This document shows positions 1 through 12,100 of a DNA stretch of 60,802 nucleotides, in pieces. Position 1 is the first letter of the stretch. Each line of letters starts with the position of its first letter. The notes under the pieces were generated by a model that worked only from the letters and a program-made list of their open reading frames with translations, did not search any database and was not told the DNA's origin. This stretch comes from Acinetobacter johnsonii CIP 64.6 (GTDB lineage: Bacteria; Pseudomonadota; Gammaproteobacteria; Pseudomonadales; Moraxellaceae): NCBI RefSeq assembly GCF_000368045.1, contig NZ_KB849235.1:1-60802 (forward strand). The letters are read 5' to 3'. The translations under genes were made by a program, and so were the position numbers.

Positions 1-37
1 CACTTGTAGGAACGATCGACTGTTTGGGGTTGTATAG

Positions 38-2920
<2,883 letters not shown>

Positions 2921-2928
<8 letters not shown>

Positions 2929-2948
2929 TACAACACCCAAACAGTTGG
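2921..2948 (+). other. 23S precursor processing stem (right arm)
   Basis: This stretch is complementary to positions 17-42 just upstream of the 23S gene, with a single bulged A. The two flanks would pair into the long stem that RNase III cuts during 23S maturation. The complementarity is seen directly; the RNase III role is known for other bacterial rRNA operons. Confidence 0.75.
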
Positions 2949-3167
2949 TGTTGTGGTTCAAATCACTGCAAACAACTTGATTTAGTTATAAAGCTAGATA
3001 CATGAGCGAGGAATAAACAAACATTAATTATGTTTGTCCGAGCGAAAGACATAAAGCTATGTTTTATGTTAAAATCAACTCAAATATACCTGTTAATAAC
3101 TCATTTGATGAAAGTTAGGCATACACAATGTGTAAATAAGACCCAACGAATAGTCATAAACAGTTGT

Positions 3168-3282
3168 GCTGGCGACAATAGCAAGAGTGAACCACCTGAT
3201 CCCTTCCCGAACTCAGAAGTGAAACCTCTTAGCGCTGATGGTAGTGTGGAGTTATCCATGTGAGAGTAAGTCATCGCCAGCT
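3168..3282 (+). rRNA. rrf: 5S ribosomal RNA
   Basis: A 115-nt 5S rRNA. It opens GCTGGCGAC and closes GTCATCGCCAGC, forming the terminal helix. The interior contains the conserved CCGAACTCAGAAGTGAAAC block. It lies 239 bases after 23S. The spacer (2929-3167) holds no tRNA and nothing else I recognise. Confidence 0.97.
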
Positions 3283-3293
3283 CATTAATTCAA

Positions 3294-3328
3294 AATCCCC
3301 CTAACTTAATAGTTAGGGGGATTTTTTT
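3294..3328 (+). terminator. rrn operon terminator
   Basis: A 13-bp perfect stem (3294-3306 with 3311-3323) has a TAAT loop and is followed by a run of T. It lies 12 bases after 5S. This is a classical intrinsic terminator ending the rRNA operon. Confidence 0.95.
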
Positions 3329-3441
3329 ATGCTGGAAGGTTAAATAATATAAATGAGAAAAAAGTGAAGAGCCGAGAATATGTATCTATATAAATGGTAA
3401 AAAGCCAGCATTTTCTGACTTTTATGTCATATTTAAAAAGG

Positions 3442-4005
3442 TCACAGAGCACCTTTTAACGTTTCTTGATGTGCTTTAACCTGTTTGGCGTATTTCTTAC
3501 CTTGACGCTTCATTTTCCAACTCGAATGGTAGCCTGTTGGACCGACATTATAATAAGCCAAAGCTTTGGGCCAACTTTCTGCTTTCTGGTTATAGTTGGC
3601 AAGAATATACGTACCACAATTAATATTATTAACTTCTTCAAATAAATCGCCAGAGCAGGTTTGTTGCCAATAGCGTGGGATAACTTGAGTAAGTCCAATA
3701 GCACCAGCAGGGGAAACAGCATAATTTCTATAGCTAGACTCTTGCCTTATGACCGCTGCAACTAATAATGGATCGACATTATAGCGATCGGCACTTTGTA
3801 CAATCATGGGTGCAATACGTAGTGCTGTAGTTGGTTCAACAGCATATGCCTTTTGAATGCCATTGGCTAATTTTGCTGAACGCTTTTCAACGGAACCGCC
3901 ACCAAGTGATGCACAACCAGTAAATATTAAAAAAGTTGTTGTTAAAACTAAAACAGATTTAGCTTTAATATGAGATGTTGGCAAGTATCGTTGATAATTC
4001 AGCAA
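3442..4005 (-). CDS. Lytic transglycosylase (SLT domain) lipoprotein
   Basis: A 187-residue lipoprotein peptidoglycan hydrolase. A basic N-terminus is followed by a hydrophobic stretch ending in the lipobox FTGC, so Cys31 would be lipidated. Residues about 65-165 are an SLT goose-lysozyme-like domain with the motif AVIRQESSY (catalytic Glu89) and the later GAIGLTQVIP motif. Such enzymes cleave the MurNAc-GlcNAc bond to make 1,6-anhydro ends. It is shorter than MltC and most like the small EmtA/Slt-domain lipoproteins. It is monocistronic on the minus strand, facing the rrn operon. The upstream gap before the IS30 element suggests its own promoter. Confidence 0.88.
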   Translation of the reverse strand: MLNYQRYLPTSHIKAKSVLVLTTTFLIFTGCASLGGGSVEKRSAKLANGIQKAYAVEPTTALRIAPMIVQSADRYNVDPLLVAAVIRQESSYRNYAVSPAGAIGLTQVIPRYWQQTCSGDLFEEVNNINCGTYILANYNQKAESWPKALAYYNVGPTGYHSSWKMKRQGKKYAKQVKAHQETLKGAL

Positions 4006-4596
4006 ACTGTATATCCATTGGTATAATGTCTGAGAAGATCATATTGAGCTGTGCAATTACAGTCAAGTTGAGACAGAAGGGACTATTTTATGGTTTTGTT
4101 AAATCCGTACTTTATTTAAGCTAAATAGAGGTGATTAATCGAAATCCTAGATTTTATGCTGTGAGTAGACCCGCTTGCAAAGATAGTTTTGTCATATAAA
4201 CCCATCGTATTTAGCTTCTTTATAGGTGATTGCATGGACAAGTCAAAGAAATTCCTCTTGCTTATAGCAAATAGCCTAAGCAGTATCTACATTGGTAAGA
4301 CTTGCTATTCTCCAAATATTAAGTTTGAAATTATGAGGATATAAGGCCTAATGTAAAGACATGACTGAGGACTTATAAAAAGTTTCAAATTTCAAAAAAG
4401 GGTATTTCTCACATATGGAAAACAGTATTGAATATTTGTTTTATGATGCTCATCGATAATGTTTAAAAATAGAGTGGAGATACATAAAAAATTAAAAACA
4501 TTTATCTAATATTAAATTTACTCAATAAATCTAAATTCTGTGATAGCGATACGTTTTTTGAAGCCCAACAAATAAGTTCAGCCGTTGTTAGATAGG
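4006..4596. other. Intergenic region, no gene seen
   Basis: 591 bases of AT-rich DNA between the transglycosylase and the IS30-family element. No reading frame with protein-like composition, no RNA gene and no clear terminator was found. It should hold the promoter of the leftward transglycosylase gene. One copy of the 11-mer TAGCCTAAGCA lies at 4272. Confidence 0.6.
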
Positions 4597-4602
4597 GCGG
4601 AT

Positions 4603-5565
4603 TCAAGCGGCAAGTGCAACAGTATAAAAACCAGCCATAACTTCACTCGGTGTATACCAACCTAGTGTTTTTCTAGGACGATGGTTGAGTGCAAATTCTA
4701 TCTGCTCTATTTGTTCGTTTGACACGCCATCAAACGATGATGATTTTGGCAGATATTGACGGATTAAACCATTCGTATTTTCATTTCTAGCTCGCTGAAT
4801 AGACTTGTAAGGATCAGCAAAATACGTCTCTATGCCAGCATCAGTAATTCTTTTGTGTTCGGAAAATTCTTTGCCATTATCAAATGTCACACTATAAGCA
4901 TGGCTCATTTGTAAACGATCTAATGCACAAGTAATCGTTTGAGAGGATGCTCTTGTTGGCCCTAAATGAACAATATGTACATACAGGCTCTTTCGATCAA
5001 CGAGAGTCAATAAAGCACCTTTATGATGTTTACCAATCACCGTGTCACCTTCGAAATCTCCTAAACGTTGTCGTTGATCAATGACCTGGTGTCGGCAGTG
5101 AATACTTGTTTTATCAATGATTTGACCCCTACGATCCGTGTTTTTGTAACCGCGTTTTCGATATTTCTTCTGATGCCTTAAATGTAGATGAAGTTTACCG
5201 CCTTTTGATTTATCTTGATAAATGTACTGGTAAATCCACTCATGTGAAGGTACATCCAGCCAACCGCGTTGTGTTAAAGCACCTGAAATTTGTTCGGGTG
5301 ACCAGTCCAAACCAATCAAATAATCAATATAAGCGAAGGCAAATGCTGTCATTGATGATGAAGGACGGTACCGTCTTTGACTTGCAAATTTAGCTGCCTG
5401 TTGAGCTCTATATCCACGTTGCCCAGTATTTCTTTTTAATTCACGGTAGATGGTTGATCGTGAACGTCCTAATTCCCGAGCAAGGGTAGCGATTGAACTT
5501 TTACTTTTCAAAGTAGCATAAATTTCGTATCTTTCATCTTGAGAAAGTTGGGTGTATTTCTTCAT
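4603..5565 (-). CDS. IS30-family transposase
   Basis: A 320-residue DDE transposase, full length for the family. An N-terminal HTH (about residues 5-45) includes TLARELGRSRSTIYREL. The catalytic core shows the first Asp in GDFEGDTVIGK, the second Asp in VTFDNGKEF and the Glu/Asn-rich NENTNGLIRQYLPK segment typical of IS30. The start at 5565 has a GGAAAG ribosome site 7 bases upstream. No frameshift is visible, so the protein is probably active. Confidence 0.93.
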   Translation of the reverse strand: MKKYTQLSQDERYEIYATLKSKSSIATLARELGRSRSTIYRELKRNTGQRGYRAQQAAKFASQRRYRPSSSMTAFAFAYIDYLIGLDWSPEQISGALTQRGWLDVPSHEWIYQYIYQDKSKGGKLHLHLRHQKKYRKRGYKNTDRRGQIIDKTSIHCRHQVIDQRQRLGDFEGDTVIGKHHKGALLTLVDRKSLYVHIVHLGPTRASSQTITCALDRLQMSHAYSVTFDNGKEFSEHKRITDAGIETYFADPYKSIQRARNENTNGLIRQYLPKSSSFDGVSNEQIEQIEFALNHRPRKTLGWYTPSEVMAGFYTVALAA

Positions 5566-5585
5566 TGTGTGCTTTCCAATTACGA

Positions 5586-5631
5586 GTTGAAAAAGTCTAA
5601 TGATTCTATGAATACACCTAACTTTTTCAAC
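5586..5631 (-). repeat. Inverted repeat upstream of IS30 transposase
   Basis: GTTGAAAAAGT at 5586-5596 is the exact reverse complement of ACTTTTTCAAC at 5621-5631, with a 24-base gap. It lies inside the IS, between the right end and the transposase start. It could be a transposase autoregulatory site or an RNA hairpin that limits read-through expression; this is inference. Confidence 0.5.
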
Positions 5632-5781
5632 TAACTACAAATGTGTTGCACTTGGGATTTGAATCTGCGTAGCATGAATCTAAGTCCAACGCTTTCTTAT
5701 TTACATTACTTTCAATGTGAAGCCATGATTCTTTATTTAGAGAAACCATGGCTTCAACATGTCCGAAAGGGATTTTTTAAT

Positions 5782-6981
5782 TTATTTCAATTCGCTTGAT
5801 GACTTTCCGAGTTCACGGCGTGCAATGATGAGTTGCTGAATTTGTTGCGTACCTTCAAAAATATCTAGAATTTTAGAATCTCTTGCCCATTTTTCTAAAA
5901 GCTCATCTTCGTTGTAGCCTACTGTTGAGGCAAGTTCGACGCACTTAAGGGTAATTTCATTACAAATTCGACCAGCTTTGGCTTTGGAGATGGAGGCTTC
6001 TTTTGAGTTTGGCTTTTTGTTATCTGCCATCCAGGCGGCTTTTAAGGTCAGTAAACGAGCTGCTTCCCATTCGGCTTCCATGCGATAAATTTGGCTCGCA
6101 ATATGAGTCGTCTGTAAGTATGGGGCCATATATTGAGGATCTAAACAATCGCTGAAGATCTCTTTAATGCGTTCTAGTGAGGCCTTGGCACAGCCTAGAG
6201 CCATCGCTGCAACGAGCGGACGAGTATTATCAAAAGTTTCCATCACGCCAGCAAAGCCTTTAGCAATGTTAATTTCCGCATTTCCTAGTAAGTTATTGGC
6301 TGGCACACGGCAGTCGATTAAACGAATAACTGCGGTATCAGAGGCTTTGATTCCTAGCTTATGTTCTAAACGTTCTACTGTCATACCAGCAGTTCCTTTA
6401 GGAATCACAAAAGATTTGATGGCTGAACGACCTAATTTTTTATCCAGAGTTGCCCAAACGACGATAGCGTCGGCACGGTCACCTGAAGTCACGAAAATCT
6501 TTTCACCATTTAAGATGTAATCTTCACCATCTTTTGTTGCTGTGGTGCGAATAGCAGCAGAGTCCGAGCCACAGTTTGGTTCAGTGATTGCCATGGCTGC
6601 CCATGTGTTTTTGAAGCGTTGTAATTGCTCTTCATTGGCAACAGCTGCAATTGCTGAGTTTCCCAGCCCTTGACGGGGCATTGATAGGAGTAAAGCGGTA
6701 TCTCCATAACACATTTCAATTACACTTAAAGCGGTAGAGAGATTCACTCCATTTTTATTACCTTGTTCATTGGTACCTCGCTTGCCGACAGCGGCCCCTG
6801 CGTTCATACCTTCACCGCCTTCATTCATACCATCGACTAAAGATGCCAACATATCCAGTTCTTTAGGATAGCTGTGTTCAGCTTTGTCGTATTTTCGGGA
6901 GATAGGGCGAAGTACATTGATGGCCACTTGGTGGGCTTGATCAATCAGTAATTTAAATTTTTTAGGGTTTTGTAAATTCAT
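5782..6981 (-). CDS. Acyl-CoA dehydrogenase (catalytic type)
   Basis: A 399-residue FAD-dependent acyl-CoA dehydrogenase. It would oxidise an acyl-CoA to the 2-enoyl-CoA in beta-oxidation or a related breakdown route. The middle domain shows AITEPNCGSDSAA and the C-terminal helical domain the DNTRPLVAA segment. The motif IFEGTQQIQ places a Glu (residue 376) where the medium-chain enzyme has its catalytic base. The gene follows the paralogue at 6999-8303 after a 17-base gap with an AAGGAAA ribosome site, so the two are co-transcribed. The true substrate chain is unknown. Confidence 0.9.
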   Translation of the reverse strand: MNLQNPKKFKLLIDQAHQVAINVLRPISRKYDKAEHSYPKELDMLASLVDGMNEGGEGMNAGAAVGKRGTNEQGNKNGVNLSTALSVIEMCYGDTALLLSMPRQGLGNSAIAAVANEEQLQRFKNTWAAMAITEPNCGSDSAAIRTTATKDGEDYILNGEKIFVTSGDRADAIVVWATLDKKLGRSAIKSFVIPKGTAGMTVERLEHKLGIKASDTAVIRLIDCRVPANNLLGNAEINIAKGFAGVMETFDNTRPLVAAMALGCAKASLERIKEIFSDCLDPQYMAPYLQTTHIASQIYRMEAEWEAARLLTLKAAWMADNKKPNSKEASISKAKAGRICNEITLKCVELASTVGYNEDELLEKWARDSKILDIFEGTQQIQQLIIARRELGKSSSELK

Positions 6982-6998
6982 GCCAATTTTCCTTTTTA

Positions 6999-8303
6999 TT
7001 ATGCATGTAGACCAGAGTGAACAATCGCTGTTGCACGTAAATCACGATACCAACGCTCAACAGGGTGTTCTTTGGTGAATCCGTGCCCACCTAAAATCTG
7101 TACACCATCGGTGCCAATTTTCATGGCTTTTTCGGCACAAAGTAAGCGTGCTAAATAGGCTTCACGGTGAAATGTCTGCCCAGATTCAGCTAGACTTGCG
7201 GCATTTAGAATGAGCATACGCATTGCATCAATTTCAATGGCCATATCGGCAATCATAAAAGCAACACTTTGACGATGTGAAATGGGTTCACCAAAGGCGG
7301 TACGTTCATTGGCATATTCAATACAATATTTTTTGACCGCCTCACATGTGCCGACCGCCATTGAACACCACATTAAATTGCCGAGGTCTAAAAATGCCGT
7401 GTAGTTGAAATCTTCATCACCTAAGCGTAAAGCAGGGGTTTGATTAAAAATTAAAGTTGCTGTTTCCGTTGCTTTGAGCCCCATAGCGGGAGATTTTTTA
7501 AACTGAATACTTTCATCCCGTCTGAGAATAAAAACTTCAGTTTGAGCATTAAGTTCAGCACTGACAAGGAAAATATCTGCACTTTCAGCCAATAGTACCA
7601 GTGTCTTTTCACCTTGAATAAAATATTGACCATCACGTGAAATGGCTTTGGTTTTTAACTGGTAAGGATTAAAAGCAGGCGTAACTTCTTGAATTGCAAA
7701 GCTAGCGCGAATGCTACTGTCTTGCGCAAAACTGTTTAAATATAAAGCTTGTACTTGCTCCGAACCCCATTGCGTAATGGCATTAATTACACTAAAGGTA
7801 GAGAGCATACCCGCGGCTAAACTAAAGTCACCTTTGGCCAGATGCTCCGCGATAAGCACATTACTCAGAATATTTTTCTCAGCAGCGACACCACCGAGTG
7901 CCTCAGGCAAAGCATAAAAGTTCAGACCTAGCTCTTCGATATATTGCCAAAGTTCTGTTGGAAAAGTTTCATTTTGATCGGCACTTGCGGCTAATGGGTA
8001 AAGTATATCGGCGGCAAACTGTGACATGGTGTCGATGGTCATTTGCTGATCTTCAGAATAGCTCAGATCAAACAATGATTTTTCTTGATTATTGAGTCGC
8101 TGTTTATGCAGATCCTTATTGGCTTTAAAGGCTTTTTGTGTTTTTGATAAAGTCTTATAGCCCGCTTTTGAGCCTTGATATAGCGATTTCTCCACAAATT
8201 TTCTAAGTTTTAATTGGTCAAGTACGTCGCTACTTGCCATTTTTGTGATCAGTGATAAGCCAAATCCCTGCGCCTTATTTACCATATTTGTCATTATTTT
8301 CAT
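6999..8303 (-). CDS. Acyl-CoA dehydrogenase paralogue lacking the usual catalytic Glu
   Basis: A 434-residue member of the same family, first gene of the two-gene operon. An N-terminal extension of about 65 residues precedes the dehydrogenase fold. The ANERTAFGEPISHRQS and LGGHGFTKEHPVERWYRD segments are clear. The protein ends soon after that, with VHSGLHA where the family has Y/F-EGT; the catalytic Glu position is His429. The alternative Glu position used by isovaleryl-type enzymes is a Gly here. It may be the non-catalytic partner of the downstream enzyme. Starts at 8303, 8294 or 8285 are possible; the ribosome site is weak. Confidence 0.85.
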   Translation of the reverse strand: MKIMTNMVNKAQGFGLSLITKMASSDVLDQLKLRKFVEKSLYQGSKAGYKTLSKTQKAFKANKDLHKQRLNNQEKSLFDLSYSEDQQMTIDTMSQFAADILYPLAASADQNETFPTELWQYIEELGLNFYALPEALGGVAAEKNILSNVLIAEHLAKGDFSLAAGMLSTFSVINAITQWGSEQVQALYLNSFAQDSSIRASFAIQEVTPAFNPYQLKTKAISRDGQYFIQGEKTLVLLAESADIFLVSAELNAQTEVFILRRDESIQFKKSPAMGLKATETATLIFNQTPALRLGDEDFNYTAFLDLGNLMWCSMAVGTCEAVKKYCIEYANERTAFGEPISHRQSVAFMIADMAIEIDAMRMLILNAASLAESGQTFHREAYLARLLCAEKAMKIGTDGVQILGGHGFTKEHPVERWYRDLRATAIVHSGLHA

Positions 8304-8331
8304 CCAGCAGAATTATTCTGTGGTTGTATGC

Positions 8332-8361
8332 TGACATAGCGGCACACGAATAACTATGTCA
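8332..8361. promoter_or_regulatory. Palindrome upstream of the dehydrogenase operon
   Basis: TGACATAG (8332-8339) is the reverse complement of CTATGTCA (8354-8361), with a 14-base gap. It lies 28-58 bases upstream of the first dehydrogenase start. A second short pair, TGACA and TGTCA, follows at 8366-8383. TetR-type regulators often control such operons, so an operator is plausible but not shown. Confidence 0.35.
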
Positions 8362-8516
8362 TCGCTGACATGATGTATTGTCAAAGATAAACGGTAGGTT
8401 GTATGCTTTAAATTTCTCTAATCTTTTGTTTTTAAATATTTTTGTTGAATCGTTAGAAATTAAATTTATTGATCAATTGACTAAAATGACATCGCGTCAT
8501 TTTGGTCAATGAGCCT

Positions 8517-9890
8517 TTAGATAAACTTTTTCACCATTGCACGAACATTGGTTTTCGCTTCAATCACAGTCATAAAGGTATAAGCACCAATGAATTTACG
8601 GCTGATAAACATAAACTCTTTGGGTGGAACACTGAAATAACGAGACGCCATCGACTTTGAAGCTTGCTGCATTACACGGCTATGAAGTTGGCTTGCTTTC
8701 CAGTCATAAGCAAAGTGTTCATCCATAACACCAGCAGGTAAGTCTGGGTTGTTGCTTGGGCTGCTGAATGCTTCAGTTGCAAGTAAGAAGACTTTAGCCA
8801 TATCCGGTTTAATGCTTTGAGGGATAGAGTCGAAAAACTCATAGCCTGTCATTGCTTGAACCATTTCTTCACTACTATGATTAAACCCAGCATGAATGAG
8901 CTTGCGTGCAACACCAAGTAAGTGTTCATCAAACTGTCGGATTGCACCAAAGTCAAGTAGAACGATTTTATCCAAGATATCATTGCCATTACCTAAGCGA
9001 ACGAGGTAATTACCAAAGTTCGGATCGGTCTGCATTTCACCCCATTCAAAAATCTCGCGTACCGCAATTTCAAGCGATGCTTCGCCAAGTTTGTTGCGAC
9101 GTTCTTGCGGCAGAGACAGCATGACAGGGCTGTTAATCGGCACGCCACGTTCAAATGTCATACACAATACTTGGTCTGTGCAGTAGCCATCTATAATTTG
9201 TGGCACGATGTAGCGAGGGTCTTCTTTTAAGCGAGCAGCAAAGCGGCGTGTGGTTGCAGCCTCAATTTTATAATTGACTTCACGGTGCATCATCTCACGA
9301 ACTTCATCGAACCATTGGTCGAACTCGCGTGTTTGCGGAACCATTCGTGTCAGTTTAAGCATGTTTTTGAATAGACTCATGTCTGAGTCAATGGCTTCAG
9401 CAACGCCTGGATATTGAATTTTCAATACCATCTCTAAACCATCAGACTTACGCGTTGCACGGTGGACTTGTGCCAGTGATGCAGTGCCCAGTGGCTCATG
9501 ATCGATGGTCAAATCATCTAGCTTAGAACCCAATTGGCTGTGTAGTTGCTGTTTAATCGCAGGCCACGCTAAAGCGACCGTTTGATTATTTAACGTATTT
9601 AAGGCTTGCGTGATTTCTTCAGGTAGAAAGTGTTCACCATAAAGCGCCATCATTTGGCCAATTTTGACGATAGAACCTTTAAGTTTGCCTATTTCAGAAA
9701 CAAGATAATCGGCCTGTTCTTTCATTGCTTTTTTGCGTTTCTTTTCTTTTTCTTCTTCGCTAGAAAACATAGTTGTCGCATTAGACGCAGCCCAACGTGT
9801 TCCAGCAAGCAACGAAGCTTTGGCAATCGATAAACGACGATCCATAGAGGAGGTTTTCAGTTGTTTAAGCTTATCGTTGTGATCTGACAT
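8517..9890 (-). CDS. ABC1/ADCK (UbiB-like) atypical kinase family protein
   Basis: A 457-residue member of the AarF/UbiB/ADCK family, whose members act as ATPases or kinases in lipid and quinone metabolism. Seen are the family KxGQ motif as KIGQ at residues 76-79, the Ala-rich loop as PLGTASLAQVH, the catalytic-loop Asn in TDPNFGNYLV, and the DFG motif as LLDFGAIRQF. It lacks the C-terminal membrane helices of canonical UbiB and resembles the shorter paralogue common in Acinetobacter and Pseudomonas. It is monocistronic, separated from the dehydrogenase operon by 213 bases. An AAAGGA ribosome site lies about 12 bases upstream. Confidence 0.85.
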   Translation of the reverse strand: MSDHNDKLKQLKTSSMDRRLSIAKASLLAGTRWAASNATTMFSSEEEKEKKRKKAMKEQADYLVSEIGKLKGSIVKIGQMMALYGEHFLPEEITQALNTLNNQTVALAWPAIKQQLHSQLGSKLDDLTIDHEPLGTASLAQVHRATRKSDGLEMVLKIQYPGVAEAIDSDMSLFKNMLKLTRMVPQTREFDQWFDEVREMMHREVNYKIEAATTRRFAARLKEDPRYIVPQIIDGYCTDQVLCMTFERGVPINSPVMLSLPQERRNKLGEASLEIAVREIFEWGEMQTDPNFGNYLVRLGNGNDILDKIVLLDFGAIRQFDEHLLGVARKLIHAGFNHSSEEMVQAMTGYEFFDSIPQSIKPDMAKVFLLATEAFSSPSNNPDLPAGVMDEHFAYDWKASQLHSRVMQQASKSMASRYFSVPPKEFMFISRKFIGAYTFMTVIEAKTNVRAMVKKFI

Positions 9891-10047
9891 AATTCAGTAA
9901 AATCCTTTCATCAGCAAGGGCAGCATTTTAGATTGTAACGGATAATATCGTGTATTCACGTATTAAAAAAGTTCAACTTGCTGAATCTCGAGTTAAAAAA
10001 GGCCATAAGTGTTAAGCAACCATCTAAATACAGCCTAATCGGGATTG

Positions 10048-10353
10048 TTACATGCGAAATTTTACTTTAAGGGTATTTTTCTGAATCAATTCATCTTTAT
10101 GCATTTGTATGTGTTGGAGGATCATTTCTTGTACCGGTTGGTGCATAAATCCATGTGCATAACCTTTAACAATGATGATGCTCGGTAGGCTAAAAAAGAA
10201 GTATCGAGCATCTTCAAGGGTTGCACATTCATAGATCCCTTGCTGTTGCAACAGCTTCTGGAAATAGGCTTTTTCAGTGTCGACATGATTGTTTTCGGTG
10301 TCATTCCAATAGCGTTCACGCATCGCCATTAAATTGTTGTGTTTATAACTCAT
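10048..10353 (-). CDS. Small protein of unknown function
   Basis: A 101-residue protein I do not recognise. It is soluble-looking, rich in His, Gln and aromatic residues, with an alternating pattern FFFSLPSIIIVKGYAHGFMHQPV in its middle and an amphipathic C-terminus. There is no signal peptide and no metal motif. The length and composition look like a real gene, and the reverse frames are poorer. It has its own gap on both sides. Confidence 0.6.
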   Translation of the reverse strand: MSYKHNNLMAMRERYWNDTENNHVDTEKAYFQKLLQQQGIYECATLEDARYFFFSLPSIIIVKGYAHGFMHQPVQEMILQHIQMHKDELIQKNTLKVKFRM

Positions 10354-10579
10354 AAGTTTGGGGAATATTGGCAGAAGAACTCACTTTATAATAAGGCTGT
10401 TTGATTAGGTTTCAATGCAAAGCCTGTGAGTTCATGTAAAAAGCTGTGCAGTGGAAATTTTATAGGGGGCTAGTATGTTCATACAAAATAGGATGTTATA
10501 TTAAAGCGCTACAGCACGTAGATGTTGTGAATGACTAGATTAAAAAATGAATGAAGAAAATTTGCTTTGGGGAAAGGAA

Positions 10580-10969
10580 TTGAAACAAATATTTAGTGCG
10601 TTGCTTGTTGTGGGATTGTTCAGTGGTTCAGCCTATGCAATGGGCCCAACTAAAAAATATGAAGCATGCATGAAGCAAACTGGCAATGTGTTGAGTGAAA
10701 TTGATGCATGCATGAGTAAAGAATATAAAGCACAAAAGAAACGCTTAAAGAAAGTATTTAAGCCGTATTTAGCGAAGGCTCCTGCAGAAGAGCAAGGACT
10801 GGTTAAACAGTCTCATCAGCAATGGCTGGCGCAGCGTGATCAGATTTGTAATAACAAACCTATCGTGAAAAATGAAAAGACTGAATTACAGCGTATTTCG
10901 TGTCTGATGCAAATGACGCAAACCCGTGCAGATATGTATGAAGCACGTACAGGCCGTATAAGCAAATAA
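10580..10969 (+). CDS. Secreted DUF1311 / LprI-N-like protein
   Basis: About 129 residues if translation begins at the TTG at 10580. This start gives a clean signal peptide ending SGSAYA, preceded by a purine-rich GGGGAAAGGA. An ATG at 10547 would add 11 residues in front of the signal. The mature part has the Cys pattern and the EIDACMSKEYKAQKKRL, QSHQQWLAQRDQIC and ISCLMQMTQTRADMYEAR segments of the DUF1311 family, which includes lysozyme inhibitor LprI. The four conserved Cys residues should form disulfides in the periplasm. The specific role is unknown. Confidence 0.78.
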   Translation: MKQIFSALLVVGLFSGSAYAMGPTKKYEACMKQTGNVLSEIDACMSKEYKAQKKRLKKVFKPYLAKAPAEEQGLVKQSHQQWLAQRDQICNNKPIVKNEKTELQRISCLMQMTQTRADMYEARTGRISK

Positions 10970-11053
10970 GAGCAAAGCGTATGAAAATGTGTTTGCTGTG
11001 CATCAAAACATTATAAATCATAGAAAAACAGGGTATCATAAGGCGTTTTTATT

Positions 11054-12085
11054 ATGACCTTGGAGACGCCTTTAGTGGATCGCCCGACTATTAGCCCTGA
11101 ACATATACAGGAAGCCGCTGAAAACTTAAGCACAATTCGTGATTTTATCCGTTTTGGAGTGACAGCATTACGTCAATACGATGCACATTTAGGTCAAGGT
11201 ACAGAAGACTATTTTGCTGAAAGTTCAGCGTTGGTGTTACAGACTTTATCTTTAGATTGGAATGCAGATGCTGAAATCTTAGAGTCGAAGCTACTACCAA
11301 GCGAAAAAGCAGAAGTTTTAAGCTTATTAGAACGTCGTATTAATGAAAAAGTACCGACTTCATATTTGCTTAATTTGGCATATTTTGATGGCAAACCATA
11401 TTATGTCGACGAACGTGTACTGATTCCACGTTCACCGATTGCAGAACTGATTCAAAACCGTTTTGCACCTTATTGCTTAGGTGAAAATGGCCAAATGGGT
11501 GAAGCAGTCAATAACTTGCCAGAAAACCCAAATCCGAAAACGCCACAACGTATTTTAGATATGTGCACGGGTTCAGGTTGTATCGCGATTGCTTTGGCTT
11601 ATGCGTACCCAGATGCCGAAGTAGATGCAACGGATATTTCTAAAGAAGCTTTAGAAGTGGCTCAAATTAACTCGGAACACCACGACAAACAGTATCAAGT
11701 GGCTTTACTTGAGTCTGACCTGTTCTCCAAAATTCCTGCTGAAAATCAATATGATCTTATCGTGTCGAACCCACCTTATGTGGACGCTGAAGACATGGCA
11801 GATTTACCTGAAGAATTCCACCATGAGCCAGAATTGGCATTGGCGGCAGGTCAAGATGGCTTAGATTTGGTTCGTAAAATGTTAGCTCAAGCGCCAGATT
11901 ACTTAACTGAAGACGGTCTCATCGTGATTGAAGTGGGTAATTCTGAATGGGCAATGCGCCAAAACTTTAATACTGTTGATTTTTACTGGTTACAGTTCCA
12001 AAAAGGCGGTACAGGAATCTTTGCATTGACTGCGGCTCAATGCCGTCAATTCCGTGATTTATTCATTCAATCTGTTCAAGCATAA
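11054..12085 (+). CDS. prmB: Ribosomal protein L3 N5-glutamine methyltransferase PrmB
   Basis: 343 residues. It methylates the side-chain amide of a Gln in ribosomal protein uL3 using S-adenosylmethionine. The SAM-binding motif LDMCTGSGCIAIA lies at 168-180, and the NPPY motif, which holds the glutamine amide, at 239-242. The N-terminal helical domain recognises the substrate. PrmB rather than PrmC is chosen because of the long N-terminal region and the position directly before aroC, the same gene pair seen in enteric bacteria. The gap to aroC is 15 bases, so the two are one operon. Confidence 0.93.
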   Translation: MTLETPLVDRPTISPEHIQEAAENLSTIRDFIRFGVTALRQYDAHLGQGTEDYFAESSALVLQTLSLDWNADAEILESKLLPSEKAEVLSLLERRINEKVPTSYLLNLAYFDGKPYYVDERVLIPRSPIAELIQNRFAPYCLGENGQMGEAVNNLPENPNPKTPQRILDMCTGSGCIAIALAYAYPDAEVDATDISKEALEVAQINSEHHDKQYQVALLESDLFSKIPAENQYDLIVSNPPYVDAEDMADLPEEFHHEPELALAAGQDGLDLVRKMLAQAPDYLTEDGLIVIEVGNSEWAMRQNFNTVDFYWLQFQKGGTGIFALTAAQCRQFRDLFIQSVQA

Positions 12086-12100
12086 AAGGAGTCGTTAGAC

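Larger units (their letters stand above)
4597..5668 (-). mobile_element. IS30-family insertion sequence
   Basis: About 1,072 bp bounded by imperfect inverted repeats of about 25 bp. The left end (4597-4621) and the complement of the right end (5644-5668) share GATTCAA and CAAGTGCAACA in the same register, with mismatches between these blocks. It carries one transposase gene, and the stop codon lies inside the left repeat. I could not find a convincing 2-3 bp target duplication, so the exact outer base on each side is uncertain. Confidence 0.85.

Noticed and set aside
3030..3263. 77-codon frame across the 23S-5S spacer
   Set aside because: Overlaps 5S rRNA and has no gene-like features.
4597..5668. 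Target duplication of the IS30-family element
   Set aside because: Flanking 2-3 bases do not match convincingly on the two sides, so no duplication is claimed.
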